Part shown: positions 10,770 to 20,395 of the stretch, piece by piece
Numbering within the stretch: position 1 is the stretch's first letter
How the letters are laid out: each line of letters starts with the position of its first letter
Assembly: GCF_014252035.1 (NCBI RefSeq)
Contig: NZ_CP059207.1
Location: 1-64,000 of the forward strand
DNA length: 64,000 nucleotides
Source: Blattabacterium cuenoti
Lineage (GTDB): Bacteria > Bacteroidota > Bacteroidia > Flavobacteriales > Blattabacteriaceae
Direction of reading: 5' to 3'
Notes under the pieces: model-generated
What the model saw: the letters and a program-made list of their open reading frames with translations, nothing else
Databases searched by the model: none
What the model was told of the DNA's origin: nothing
Position numbers and translations under genes: made by a program

Positions 10770-11179
10770 TGGAGCTGGCGGGAGTCGAACCCGCGTCCAA
10801 ACAAGAAGTTTTAAAAGAATTCTACATACTTATCCAAAAGTTATTTTATTCAGTTTTTATTTAAGTTTTGGCCCCTAATAATAAAAACCTACATATTCAA
10901 ATATATTTTTCAGAAAATTTAAGAATCATCCATTTTCCTTATCCTTAATATCTTTTGTATCTCTAATATTCAGAAATCATAAGGAAAGATCTCTAAGAGA
11001 TATTTTGCTTCTACTTTATGCAGATAAAGCTATAATGAAATTACATTAAGCAGCAAAAGCGTATTGTTTTTCGCCGTTTATATTTTTGTAATGCTTTATT
11101 TACGTGTTATGCATTACGTACGTTACACGGTATGCTATCTTTTACAACTAATCTTGCTGTCAATTCCATAAACAGCCCC
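10770..11179 (-). ncRNA. ssrA: Transfer-messenger RNA (tmRNA)
   Basis: tmRNA rescues stalled ribosomes and tags the unfinished peptide for proteolysis. On the minus strand the 5' end GGGGCTG pairs with CAGCTCC at the 3' end to form the tRNA-like acceptor stem. The 3' part carries the T-arm GGTTCGACTCCCGCC. An internal reading frame ends in NGEKQYAFAA followed by TAA (about 11048-11080), which resembles tag peptides such as the E. coli one ending YALAA. The exact resume codon is not clear. The genomic 3' end reads ACA rather than ACCA, so CCA must be added after transcription. Ends are judged from acceptor-stem pairing. Confidence 0.93.
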
Positions 11180-11253
11180 GATATATATCGTTGTAATAAT
11201 GTTTAATTAAGTTAATAAAAAAAAATTATAAAAAAAAACATATTTCCATTTTT

Positions 11254-12498
11254 TTATATCAAAGTAGTTTGATCTGATGCATCTATTCTTAGAAATAAAA
11301 ATAATAAAACAGTAAAAGACCATAAAGAAGAACCTCCATAACTGAAAAATGGCAATACAATTCCTATTGTAGGAATTAGTCCCATAACCATACCTAAATT
11401 AATAATTAAATGAATAAAAATAATATTTCCAACAGAATATCCAAAAATCCTACCAAAAGAATCTTTTTGTCTTTCAGACAAGAAATAAATACGACTAATA
11501 AATAATAGATAAAATATGATAAAAATTACGCTTCCTATAAAACCCCATTCTTCTCCAATAGAACAAAAAATATAATCAGTATGTTGTTCTGGTACAAATT
11601 TTCCTTTTGTTATAGTTCCTTTTTGATATCCTTTTCCAAATAATTTTCCAGAACCAATAGCTGTTTTTGAATATAATAAATTATACCCAACATTATCTCT
11701 GTATTTTTTATCAAATTCATTTTGAAATAATATATCAATTCTATCCTTATGATGTTGTTTTAAAAATTTTTGAAAAAAAAATGGTGAAAAAATAGAAATA
11801 ATAGAAAAATTTATTAATAAAAATATATAAAATAATATTCTTTTTAAGAAAAAACTTTTTCTAAAAATAAAAATAAGTACAAAAACACAAAATAAAAAAA
11901 ATTCTATAATACAATATGGGACTTTTAACGAAAAAAAAAATAGAAAAATAGAAAATAGAAAATAAATAATAAAATAAATAGAAAGTCCTTCTCTATATAA
12001 AGTTAAAATGAAAGAAGAAAATATTACAGAAGAACCAGGATCTGGTTGAATAAAAATTAAAATAGAAGGGATTATAAATACAGTCATTATATATAATAAT
12101 GTTCTTTTATTATTTTTTATATCATACTGATAACTACTTATTAAATGAGATATCATCAAAGATGTTGATATTTTTGATAATTCAGAAGGTTGAAAACTAA
12201 TAGGACCTAAAACATACCAAGATTTTGAACCATTTATATTTTTACCAAAAAAGAAAACTCCAATAAGAAGAAGTAATGTAAATAAAAAAAATATCGGAGT
12301 AATATACTTATAATGTGTTGGTTTAAATAAAAAAATAATGAATATAAAAATAAAACTAAAAATAATCCATATTAATTGTTTTTCAGCTTTTTCATGTGAA
12401 ACAGAATATAAATTAGTATATCCAAAAATAACCATCATAATATAAATGATTACGATAATCCAATCAATATTTCTTAGTATTTTATTTCTTTTTATCAA
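11254..12498 (-). CDS. rodA: Peptidoglycan glycosyltransferase RodA (SEDS family)
   Basis: RodA polymerises lipid II into glycan strands for cell elongation, working with PBP2 in the inner membrane. The 414 residues form about ten hydrophobic helices. SEDS landmarks are visible: NGSKSWYVLGPISFQPSELS near residue 95, the QPDPGSS segment near 150, and EQHTDYIF with IGEEWGF near 310. The C-terminal GGSSLW motif lies near 388. A plus-strand A10 run at 11931-11940 lies inside the gene with the frame intact. The start overlaps the mrdA stop by 17 bases, and it is the last gene of the mreBCD-mrdA-rodA operon. Confidence 0.95.
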   Translation of the reverse strand: MIKRNKILRNIDWIIVIIYIMMVIFGYTNLYSVSHEKAEKQLIWIIFSFIFIFIIFLFKPTHYKYITPIFFLFTLLLLIGVFFFGKNINGSKSWYVLGPISFQPSELSKISTSLMISHLISSYQYDIKNNKRTLLYIMTVFIIPSILIFIQPDPGSSVIFSSFILTLYREGLSIYFIIYFLFSIFLFFFSLKVPYCIIEFFLFCVFVLIFIFRKSFFLKRILFYIFLLINFSIISIFSPFFFQKFLKQHHKDRIDILFQNEFDKKYRDNVGYNLLYSKTAIGSGKLFGKGYQKGTITKGKFVPEQHTDYIFCSIGEEWGFIGSVIFIIFYLLFISRIYFLSERQKDSFGRIFGYSVGNIIFIHLIINLGMVMGLIPTIGIVLPFFSYGGSSLWSFTVLLFLFLRIDASDQTTLI

Positions 12499-14380
12499 AG
12501 GAATATTTTAATTTTTTCGTTTTCGCTATAGTATCATATACTTTTTGTAATCCTGAATTCATTATTTTTTTTTCAAGATTTTTTCTATTTACATAATTTT
12601 TAATATATTTTTCTGCAATTAAACTTGCAATTGGTCCAGCCCAACGAGAACCATATCCTCCATTCTCTATTATAACAGATATAGCTATTTTTGGATCTTC
12701 TACTGGGGCAAATAAAATAAAAATTGAATGATCAGGTAAAGAAACTACTTTATGATTATTTATCCTTATAAAATTTTGAGCTGTTCCAGTTTTTCCCGCC
12801 ATTCTAATATCCGAAGATTTAAAATGTTTTCCTGTTCCAATTATGAAAACTTTTTCCATTCCATTAATAATAGATTGAAAATATTTGTGTTCTACTTTAG
12901 TGAAATTGGCTAAAGTAGAATTATTATTAAATGTAGGATAGTGGTTAATATATTTAACAATATGTGGAGTGTAAAAAAAACCTTTATTTGCTATAGCACA
13001 AACCATATTTGCCAACTGAATAGGGGTCACATTAATTTCACCTTGACCTATACTATTAGAAATAATAGTAATAGCATTCCATTTTTTTGGACTCCCATAT
13101 TTTTTATTATAATAATCTCCAGAAGGAATTACTCCTTTTTCTCCTGTTGCTAAATCACTAGATAAATAATTTCCGAATCCAAAACTTTTAATAATGTCAC
13201 ACCATTCATTAACTCCTTTTGTTAAATTTTTAGGATATTTTTCTATCATACGTTTATAAACTTGCGCAAAATAATTATTGCAAGAAATAGCAACTGCAGT
13301 TTCTACACCTATAGGAAACCCATGAAAACCTGAATGACAATGAATTATTTTTTTACCATATCTGAATCCTTTGTAACAAATAAAAGTTGTATTAACATCA
13401 ACTACTCCCATTTGTAGACCCGCTAATTCAGTTAATAATTTAAATGGAGAAGCTGGAGGATAACGTGCTTGTGTAGTTCTATCAAATAAAGGGTTATCTA
13501 TTGTATTTTTCATTAATTTTTTAAATTCTTTAGTTCTATTTAATCCTACAAATAAATTTGGATTATTTATGGGACTAGATACTAATGATAGTATTTCTCC
13601 ATTTTTTGGATTTATAGCAACAATACCACCTTTTTTTTGATACATAAGCTTTTCCGCATATTTTTGTAAATTCCAATCAATAGTAAGAGATATATCACTA
13701 CCACTGACCGCTTTAACATTATTTTTTTGATTATTATAACTACCTATTATACACCCATTCCTATCTCTTGTCCAATATTTTATTCCTTTTTTTCCTCTCA
13801 ACACTTTTTCATAAGATTTTTCCACTCCTGCCCAACCAATAAAATCACCCATTTGATAATAATTAGATTCTTTTTTTATATCTTTTTGTGTAACTTCTCC
13901 TATATATCCTAAAACGTTAGCAGAACTATCTACTTTATAATCTCTTATAGGTCTTTTTATCCAATCAAAACCTCTATATTTATATAATTTTTCTTGAATA
14001 GAAGCAAATTTTTCTTTTGATATAAATGGCAAAAAAACAGAAGGAAGATATTTTGAATAAGATTTTGCCTTTTCCAAATTTTTATAAAACGTTTCTTTTT
14101 CAATTCCTACAAGATTGCAAAATTCAACAATATTGAAATTTCCATCATCAATAAGTATTGGAATAACTATTAATTCATAAATAGATTTATTAAATACCAA
14201 CAAGTTATTATTCCTATCAAAAATAGACCCCCGTTCAGGAATAATAACTTCTTGTTTTATAGAAGTATTAAATGCATTTAATATATATTTTTCAGTATAT
14301 ATTTGTATATAAAATAATCTAAATATAAAAATTACACCTACAATAGTTAATAAAATGTAAAACTTATACAGTTTTTTCAA
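12482..14380 (-). CDS. mrdA: Penicillin-binding protein 2 (elongation transpeptidase)
   Basis: PBP2 cross-links peptidoglycan during lateral wall growth as RodA's partner. The 632-residue protein has one N-terminal membrane anchor (about 5-25), a pedestal/dimerisation region, and a transpeptidase domain with all three active-site motifs: SPFK (nucleophile Ser311 to Lys314), SCN (366-368) and KTGT (530-533). It appears catalytically complete. It is packed between mreD (4-base overlap) and rodA (17-base overlap), consistent with one elongasome transcript. Confidence 0.95.
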   Translation of the reverse strand: MKKLYKFYILLTIVGVIFIFRLFYIQIYTEKYILNAFNTSIKQEVIIPERGSIFDRNNNLLVFNKSIYELIVIPILIDDGNFNIVEFCNLVGIEKETFYKNLEKAKSYSKYLPSVFLPFISKEKFASIQEKLYKYRGFDWIKRPIRDYKVDSSANVLGYIGEVTQKDIKKESNYYQMGDFIGWAGVEKSYEKVLRGKKGIKYWTRDRNGCIIGSYNNQKNNVKAVSGSDISLTIDWNLQKYAEKLMYQKKGGIVAINPKNGEILSLVSSPINNPNLFVGLNRTKEFKKLMKNTIDNPLFDRTTQARYPPASPFKLLTELAGLQMGVVDVNTTFICYKGFRYGKKIIHCHSGFHGFPIGVETAVAISCNNYFAQVYKRMIEKYPKNLTKGVNEWCDIIKSFGFGNYLSSDLATGEKGVIPSGDYYNKKYGSPKKWNAITIISNSIGQGEINVTPIQLANMVCAIANKGFFYTPHIVKYINHYPTFNNNSTLANFTKVEHKYFQSIINGMEKVFIIGTGKHFKSSDIRMAGKTGTAQNFIRINNHKVVSLPDHSIFILFAPVEDPKIAISVIIENGGYGSRWAGPIASLIAEKYIKNYVNRKNLEKKIMNSGLQKVYDTIAKTKKLKYSFDKKK

Positions 14381-14904
14381 AGTTTAATTTTTTTGAAAAA
14401 AAAATATATAATACATAAAATAGTTGTAAAAATACTGCTTAATATGAATCTAAATATGATTAGTTTATTAAAAAAATTAGCGATTTTTAATGACTGTAAT
14501 ACTAATAAAGAAATATAATGTGTAAATACTAAAAGAAATATATAAAATATTTGTCTAGAAAAACGGACATTGTAAATAGAAAAATCATTTTTATTGATGA
14601 AATAATTTCTGTAAAAAAATTGTAAAATTTTACTTCTTAAAAATGAAGATAATGTAGAGGAAAAAGCATGAATACCACCAGTATTCATACAATGATCAAT
14701 AAACCATCCTATGAAAAACGACAGTATTAAAAACTTATATTTTTTTTTATTATTATATGGATATAATAAAAAAAATATAATATATATGTAAATACAATAA
14801 TGTTTTCCTAATAAAAATAATGGATTTAGTATAGATATCTGTGTTATAAAGAAAAGTAAAATATAAAAAACATAAATAAAAAAATTTATAATATAGTTGT
14901 TCAT
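14377..14904 (-). CDS. mreD: Rod shape-determining membrane protein MreD
   Basis: MreD is a small inner-membrane part of the elongasome that connects MreC, MreB and the PBP2/RodA pair. The 175 residues are almost all hydrophobic, with five or six predicted helices. A GWFIDHCMNTGGIHAFSST stretch near residue 65 corresponds to the conserved loop in MreD. Sequence alone would be weak because the protein is very AT-biased (Ile, Phe, Tyr, Asn). Its position between mreC (1-base overlap) and mrdA (4-base overlap) makes the call firm. Confidence 0.88.
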   Translation of the reverse strand: MNNYIINFFIYVFYILLFFITQISILNPLFLLGKHYCIYIYIIFFLLYPYNNKKKYKFLILSFFIGWFIDHCMNTGGIHAFSSTLSSFLRSKILQFFYRNYFINKNDFSIYNVRFSRQIFYIFLLVFTHYISLLVLQSLKIANFFNKLIIFRFILSSIFTTILCIIYFFFKKIKL

Positions 14905-15734
14905 TAGTTATTTTCAACTTTATAAAGTTGAATATTCCCCCATTCTTTTTGAAATAAATTTTTTACTACATAAGCACTTTCTATAGTAGAAAAATCTTCG
15001 ATTAATTTTACTTTTATAATATAATTTGCATGTTCATGATCAAATTGGTAAGAATATACTTTTCCAATTGGAATTCCTTCAGGAAAAGTAGCAGATTTTC
15101 CATCTGTCTCTACAATATCATCTTTTTGAACAATAGAATGTTTTGGTATATCATACAATATCACATATTCATAATCTACTCCATCCCAAGTAAGCGTACC
15201 AAAATTTTTATTATTTTTTAATCTAGCATTTACTTTAATATTTGTATTTAGTAGAGATATACCTATACTAAAGTGTGGAGATGTTTTTATAATAATTCCG
15301 GCAATTCCATTAGGTAAAATAATTGCCATATCTGGTTTAATACCATCTATACTTCCTTTATTTATTGTTATATAATTTTCTTTTTCGTTAATAGTATGAT
15401 TCAGAATTTTTACAGGAGTAAAAATATATTGTTGTAAGTATTCTACATTATCTTCTTTAAAATCAGATATTTTTTTTATTTTGTAAGATAAACTATCATT
15501 ACGTAAAGACCTATTTTCTTTTATTAATCTTTTATTCTCAATTTCTAATAAAAAATAACGACGTAATTGATGAATTGCATTATAAATATTTCCAATAATT
15601 AAGTTCGAAGAACCTGTATAAAAGTATCTTTTTGTTTCAAAATTAGAATATGAAAAAAAAATTGCAGTAAATTCAAGTAAAATAAATGAAAATAGAAAAC
15701 GACGTTTTAAAAAAAAATTAAAAAATTCATGCAT
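14904..15734 (-). CDS. mreC: Rod shape-determining protein MreC
   Basis: MreC is a bitopic, mostly periplasmic scaffold of the elongasome that activates PBP2. The 276 residues start with a short cytoplasmic end and one membrane helix (about 10-30). A coiled coil follows (about 55-90, rich in Leu, Glu and Asn), then the two small beta domains. The GIAGIIIKTSPHFSIGI segment near 145 and PEGIPIGKVYSY near 220 are typical. It sits 31 bases after mreB and overlaps mreD by one base. Confidence 0.92.
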   Translation of the reverse strand: MHEFFNFFLKRRFLFSFILLEFTAIFFSYSNFETKRYFYTGSSNLIIGNIYNAIHQLRRYFLLEIENKRLIKENRSLRNDSLSYKIKKISDFKEDNVEYLQQYIFTPVKILNHTINEKENYITINKGSIDGIKPDMAIILPNGIAGIIIKTSPHFSIGISLLNTNIKVNARLKNNKNFGTLTWDGVDYEYVILYDIPKHSIVQKDDIVETDGKSATFPEGIPIGKVYSYQFDHEHANYIIKVKLIEDFSTIESAYVVKNLFQKEWGNIQLYKVENN

Positions 15735-15765
15735 AATAAAAATAATGATTCAACTAACTATTTTA

Positions 15766-16785
15766 CTATTTCATTAAAAATGTAAATTTATCAATATTTT
15801 TTAAAGCAACACCTGTTCCTTTTACTACTGCCCTTAATGGGTCTTCTACTAAAGAAACGGGAAGTCCAGTTTTATTTGAAATTCTTTTATTTAAACCTCT
15901 TAATAAAGAACCTCCACCTGCCATATAAATTCCTGTTTTATAAATGTCTGCAGCAAGTTCTGGAGGGGTCATAGAAAGAGTTTCCATAACTGCATCTTCA
16001 ATACGTAAAATTGATTTATCAAGTGCTGGAATTGTTTCTTTATAAGAAAGATGCATTTCCTTAGGTTTACCGGTAGGTAAATCTCTTCCTTGTATATGAA
16101 TATCATCAGGTGGAGAATCAATATTTTCCATCGCAGCACCTATATCTATTTTTACTTTTTCCGCAGTCCTTTCACCTATATATAAATTATATTTAGTACG
16201 GAGAAAATAAGCAATATCATTTGTAAAAACATCTCCAGCTATTTTGATAGATCGTTGACAAACGATTCCTCCTAGTGCTATTACCCCACATTCAGTAGTT
16301 CCTCCACCTATATCAATTATCATATTACCTTCTGCTTTTGTTACTGATATTCCGGAACCTATAGCTGCTGCCATAGGTTCTTCAATAAGATATACTTCTT
16401 TAGCATTAAGATGTTGAGCTGAATCTTTTACCGCTCTTTTTTCTACTTCTGTAATACCAGAAGGTATACAAATGACCATGATAAGTGATGGTGTGAAAAA
16501 TTTATTATTTATTCCTGGAACTTTTTTGATAAATTCTCTTATCATAAGTTCTGCTATCTGATAATCAGCAATTACTCCATCTTTTAGCGGTTTATATATT
16601 TTAATATTTTCATGAGTTTTACCTTGCATTTTTTTTGCTTCCTCACCAACTGCTAATACTTTTTTCGTTCTTACATCTATGGCAATTATAGAAGGAAAAT
16701 CTACAACAACTTTATTATTATGCATAATCAAAGTATTAGCAGTCCCCAAATCTATAGCTATTTCTTGAGTAAAAAGATTTTTCAT
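15766..16785 (-). CDS. mreB: Actin-like cell-shape protein MreB
   Basis: MreB forms membrane-associated filaments that steer wall synthesis. The actin-fold signatures are clear: IAIDLGTANTLI (phosphate 1), MIIDIGGGTTECGVIALG (phosphate 2) and MAGGGSLLRGL (adenosine site). The frame opens upstream to 16881, and Mets also occur at 16806 and 16785. I place the start at 16785 (MKNLFTQEIAIDLG) because it gives the same lead length as other flavobacterial MreB proteins and avoids overlap with the divergent folK. It is the first gene of the shape operon. Confidence 0.95.
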   Translation of the reverse strand: MKNLFTQEIAIDLGTANTLIMHNNKVVVDFPSIIAIDVRTKKVLAVGEEAKKMQGKTHENIKIYKPLKDGVIADYQIAELMIREFIKKVPGINNKFFTPSLIMVICIPSGITEVEKRAVKDSAQHLNAKEVYLIEEPMAAAIGSGISVTKAEGNMIIDIGGGTTECGVIALGGIVCQRSIKIAGDVFTNDIAYFLRTKYNLYIGERTAEKVKIDIGAAMENIDSPPDDIHIQGRDLPTGKPKEMHLSYKETIPALDKSILRIEDAVMETLSMTPPELAADIYKTGIYMAGGGSLLRGLNKRISNKTGLPVSLVEDPLRAVVKGTGVALKNIDKFTFLMK

Positions 16786-16869
16786 AAAATCTACTACTAA
16801 TGTCATTGATATTTTTTGAAAAAGTAAGTTTTTTAAATAAAACTGTATATTAATACAAATTTTTCGATT

Positions 16870-17376
16870 TTGCAAGAACATAATATTTTTTTGTTACAAG
16901 GAAGTAATAAAGAAAATAGAGAAATAAATATAGAAAAATCTTTGGCTTTAATAGCTGATAATATTGGAACTATTATTAAAAAATCTTCCTATTTTGAAAG
17001 TCAAGCGTGGAATATGAGTAATAATACATATTCATTTTATAATAGAGCTTTACATATAAGAACACATCTTACTCCAATGAGCATCATTCAGGAAATAAAT
17101 AAAATAGAATTATCTATGGGAAGAAAAAAAGTACACCATGATAAAAAAATAAAAAAATATCAGGATAGAGAAATTGATATAGATATTATATTTTACGATA
17201 ATATAATTATATATAGTTCAATTTTAACTATTCCACATCCATTATTTCATTTACGTAGATTTGCATTAGAACCTATGTGTGATATAGCTCCAAATAAAAA
17301 CCATCCTGTATTTAACATACGAGTTATAGAAATATTAGGTTTATGTTTAGATAAATCAAAAATTGAAAAACTTTAA
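16870..17376 (+). CDS. folK: HPPK, 2-amino-4-hydroxy-6-hydroxymethyldihydropteridine pyrophosphokinase
   Basis: FolK transfers pyrophosphate from ATP to the pterin in folate synthesis. The 168-residue protein shows the HPPK signature DREIDIDIIFYDN (about 98-110), then HPLFHLRRFALEPMCDIAP (about 117-135), which bind ATP and magnesium. It begins with TTG at 16870; no ATG precedes the conserved FLLQGSN strand, so TTG is the likely start. It is divergent from mreB, and ridA follows 20 bases downstream. Confidence 0.92.
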   Translation: MQEHNIFLLQGSNKENREINIEKSLALIADNIGTIIKKSSYFESQAWNMSNNTYSFYNRALHIRTHLTPMSIIQEINKIELSMGRKKVHHDKKIKKYQDREIDIDIIFYDNIIIYSSILTIPHPLFHLRRFALEPMCDIAPNKNHPVFNIRVIEILGLCLDKSKIEKL

Positions 17377-17396
17377 CATTAGTGTAATTTTATATT

Positions 17397-17768
17397 ATGA
17401 ATTTAAAAAAGACTTCAATTAAAAAAATTCCATGTTATGGTCCATATAGTACTTGTGTACTTTCTGGAAATTTTTTATTTATTTCTGGACAAATAGCTGA
17501 AAATATAGAAGAAAGTAGTAGTATAGAAAGAGAAACAAAAGAAATTATGAAAAATATAGAAATTATATTGAAAAAAAATAAAATTGACTTTACAAATATT
17601 GTAAAAGCTACAATATTTGTAAAAAATATTAATGATTTTTCAAAAATCAATAAAATTTATTCACAATTTTTTATAAAGGATAATTATCCAGCAAGAGAAA
17701 CTGTTCAAGTCAGTGGTCTACCAAAAAATGCTAATATAGAAATCTCTATGATTGGATTCATTGAATAA
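17397..17768 (+). CDS. ridA: RidA family enamine/imine deaminase
   Basis: RidA hydrolyses reactive enamine/imine intermediates released by PLP enzymes such as threonine dehydratase, protecting other PLP enzymes. The 123-residue length fits the family. The N-terminal part shows GPYSTCVLSGNFLFISGQI, and the C-terminal signature is ARETVQVSGLPKNANIEI, including the conserved Arg that binds the substrate carboxylate. It lies directly after folK and 12 bases before the OstA-like gene, on one strand. Confidence 0.93.
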   Translation: MNLKKTSIKKIPCYGPYSTCVLSGNFLFISGQIAENIEESSSIERETKEIMKNIEIILKKNKIDFTNIVKATIFVKNINDFSKINKIYSQFFIKDNYPARETVQVSGLPKNANIEISMIGFIE

Positions 17769-17780
17769 TAATTCAAATAA

Positions 17781-19132
17781 ATGTCATATATCATAATCTA
17801 TCGCATTACAACTTTTTTTTTAAAAATTATTTATGGATAATTATATTATTATTTGTTCTATTAACTAATAAAATAGGATGCAGTAATATAAAAATTATAC
17901 ATGTTGATTCTATACAAAAAAATGATAGTACTCATTCTATTTCTTTAATAGGAAATGTTCATTTAAAATATAATGAATATCATCTTTTTTGTAAAAAAGC
18001 TGTTTATTATTATCATAATAAAATAAGGAAATTTTATGGATTTGGACAAGTTAAGTTAATTTCGAAAGAAAATAAAATACTTTCTAAAAAGATAGAATAT
18101 ATAGGGAGAACACATCTACGATTTTCAGGAGGTACAAAATTATTTTATGGAAATACTAAACTTTTCGCAGATACCATTAATTTTTTCTTTCACAAAAGAA
18201 TATTTAGATCTGTTGGTCATGTTATCTGTTATTATAATAAAGTTATAAAGATAAAAACTAATGTTTTAGAATATAACTTAAAATCTAAAGAATTGTATTA
18301 TAATAATGGAGCTTGGATTCATTATTATAATAATAAATTAAAACTAACTATATATAGTAATAAAGGTTATTTTTTTTCCAAAAAAAGAAAAGCAAATTTA
18401 AAAAATAAGGTTAAAATTTTTGATGGAAATTATACTTTATATTCTAATGCAATGGAATTTTTATTAGAAGAAAATATAATAAATTTTTATACTCCTGCTA
18501 TTCTTAAAAAAGAAAGAAATGTTAAAAATAAATTAAATAATCATTTATTACTATCTAATAAAACATCTTTTTTGATAAATAAAAGAATTTTTATATTTAG
18601 AAAATACAAAATATATTATAAAGAAATAGTATTCATAGGAAATTCACTTTTTTTTGATCAAAAAAATGGTAAGTTGTTATTTGATAATCTATCGATAAAA
18701 AATAGAGAAAGAAAATTTTTATTTAAAGGACATGGAATTTTCGATTTAAATCAAAAAAATATTTCTCTCAAAAAAAGACCAAATATTATTTATAGTAATA
18801 AATCAAGTAATAGTAAATATTCAATATACATTAATGCAGATTTTATAAAAATTTTAGAGAAAAATTCAACATATTTAACTTATGTTTTTTCCGTTAAAAA
18901 TATTATTATAAATAAATATATCAAAGGAAAATGTAAGTTTTTAATTATTGATTCCTCAAAAAGAAAAATTAAATTTTTTGGTTCCCCTATAATATTATGG
19001 ATTGATAAACAAAAAATTACTGAAATACCTATTCATTTTATTGATTTTGATGAAATAAAAAGAAAAATTACAATCATATTTCTTAACAAAGAAAATATTT
19101 ATAAAAAAATTTTTATTAAAATTCGAAGATAA
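17781..19132 (+). pseudogene. OstA-like (LptA/LptD N-domain family) envelope protein, frameshifted at a T9 run
   Basis: Proteins of the OstA/LptA fold carry lipopolysaccharide across the periplasm. From the ATG at 17781 the frame reads MSYIIIYRITTFFLKIIYG and stops at 17840. The rest of the protein continues one frame over to 19132. The break lies in or near a run of nine T at 17813-17821. One added T would give a 450-residue protein with an N-terminal signal segment (WIIILLFVLLTNKIGCS) and then repeated beta-strand units such as SLIGNVHLKYNEYHLFCKKA, typical of OstA_N. A TTG at 18293 could start only a C-terminal fragment. The flavobacterial neighbourhood (ridA before, aminotransferase after) supports identity. 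It may be a true pseudogene, a slippage-rescued gene or a sequencing undercall. Confidence 0.75.
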
Positions 19133-19216
19133 TATTATTCAAAATCAAAAATTTTTTGGAAAAAAATTATAAATACTATGTTGTTAAAATTTTGTAAAAT
19201 AACGAAATAAAACTTT

Positions 19217-20395
19217 ATGGAAATAGAAAATGATTTTTTAAAATATCAAGCACAAATAAATCCTAGACCAATGAAAATAATAGTTGATTATGCTGATGGA
19301 AATTATATTTATGGAAAAAATGGAAAAAAATATTTAGATTTTGTATCGGGAGTTTCTGTAAACGTATTAGGACATGGCAATAAAAAAATTAAGAAAGCAA
19401 TAAAGAAACAAATAGATAAATATTTGCATACTATGGTTTATGGAGAATTTATACAGGAACCTTCTGTTTTACTTTGCAAAAAAATAGCAGATAATCTTCC
19501 GTTTCCACTTAAAAATACATATTTAGTTAATTCAGGAACTGAAGCAGTAGAAGGAGCTTTAAAATTAGCTAAAGCTTATACAGGTAGAGAAGAAATTATT
19601 TCTTTTAAATTATCATATCATGGAAGTACTCATGGTTCTATGAGTATTATGGGAAATGAAGATAAGAAAATATATTTTAGACCTCTTATTCCTTTAGTAA
19701 AATTTATTAATTATAATAATATAGAAGAATTAGTTGATTCTATATCAGAAAAAACAGCATGTATAATTTTAGAAACTATTCAATGTTCTTCTGGAATTAT
19801 ATTACCTAATATCTCTTTTTTAATAAAAATCAGAAATTTATGCAACCATAAAAAAGTTTTAATGATTTTTGATGAAATACAAACTGGATTTGGAAGAACA
19901 GGAAAACTATTTGCATTTGAACATTATGGAATCATCCCTGATATATTAATAATGGGAAAAGCAATGGGAGGAGGTATACCAATTGGAGGATTTGTCTCAT
20001 CTAAAGAAATTATGAAATCTTTTATTCCACTCGGACATTTGACCACGTTTGGAGGAAACGCTGTAGCAGCTTCTGCTGCGTTATCTACTTTAGATCAAGT
20101 TATAAATTCTGATTTAATGAAAAAAGTTTCAGTAAAAGAAGAATTGATTAGAAAATATTTAATACATGATAAAATTAAAAATATCAGTGGAAAAGGATTA
20201 CTTTTATCTATTGAATTAAAAAATAAAAATTATACTAGGAAAATATTAGAATATTGTTTAAAAAATGGATTGATATTATTTCCTTTTTTATTTAAGGAAA
20301 ATGCGTTACGCATATCTCCTCCATTAACTATTACAGAAGATGATATTTTTAAAGGATGTTCGATTATTATGGATAGTTTAACAAAAATAAAATAA
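19217..20395 (+). CDS. Class III PLP-dependent aminotransferase (acetylornithine/aspartate aminotransferase family)
   Basis: This 392-residue fold-type I, class III aminotransferase has the cofactor residues in place: VNSGTEAVEGALKLA near 100, the Asp of MIFDEIQTGFGRTG near 220, and the PLP lysine in MGKAMGGGIPIGGF near 250. The family includes ArgD (acetylornithine aminotransferase), and that is one reasonable role. Flavobacteria also carry a generic member next to the OstA-like gene, as here, so the substrate is not proven. No other arginine gene is adjacent. The stop is followed directly by the truA TTG start. Confidence 0.9.
   Translation: MEIENDFLKYQAQINPRPMKIIVDYADGNYIYGKNGKKYLDFVSGVSVNVLGHGNKKIKKAIKKQIDKYLHTMVYGEFIQEPSVLLCKKIADNLPFPLKNTYLVNSGTEAVEGALKLAKAYTGREEIISFKLSYHGSTHGSMSIMGNEDKKIYFRPLIPLVKFINYNNIEELVDSISEKTACIILETIQCSSGIILPNISFLIKIRNLCNHKKVLMIFDEIQTGFGRTGKLFAFEHYGIIPDILIMGKAMGGGIPIGGFVSSKEIMKSFIPLGHLTTFGGNAVAASAALSTLDQVINSDLMKKVSVKEELIRKYLIHDKIKNISGKGLLLSIELKNKNYTRKILEYCLKNGLILFPFLFKENALRISPPLTITEDDIFKGCSIIMDSLTKIK

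Noticed and set aside
18293..19132. A separate 279-residue protein starting at TTG 18293
   Set aside because: The same frame stays open for over 500 bases upstream and carries OstA-like repeats, so this is the 3' part of a longer gene.
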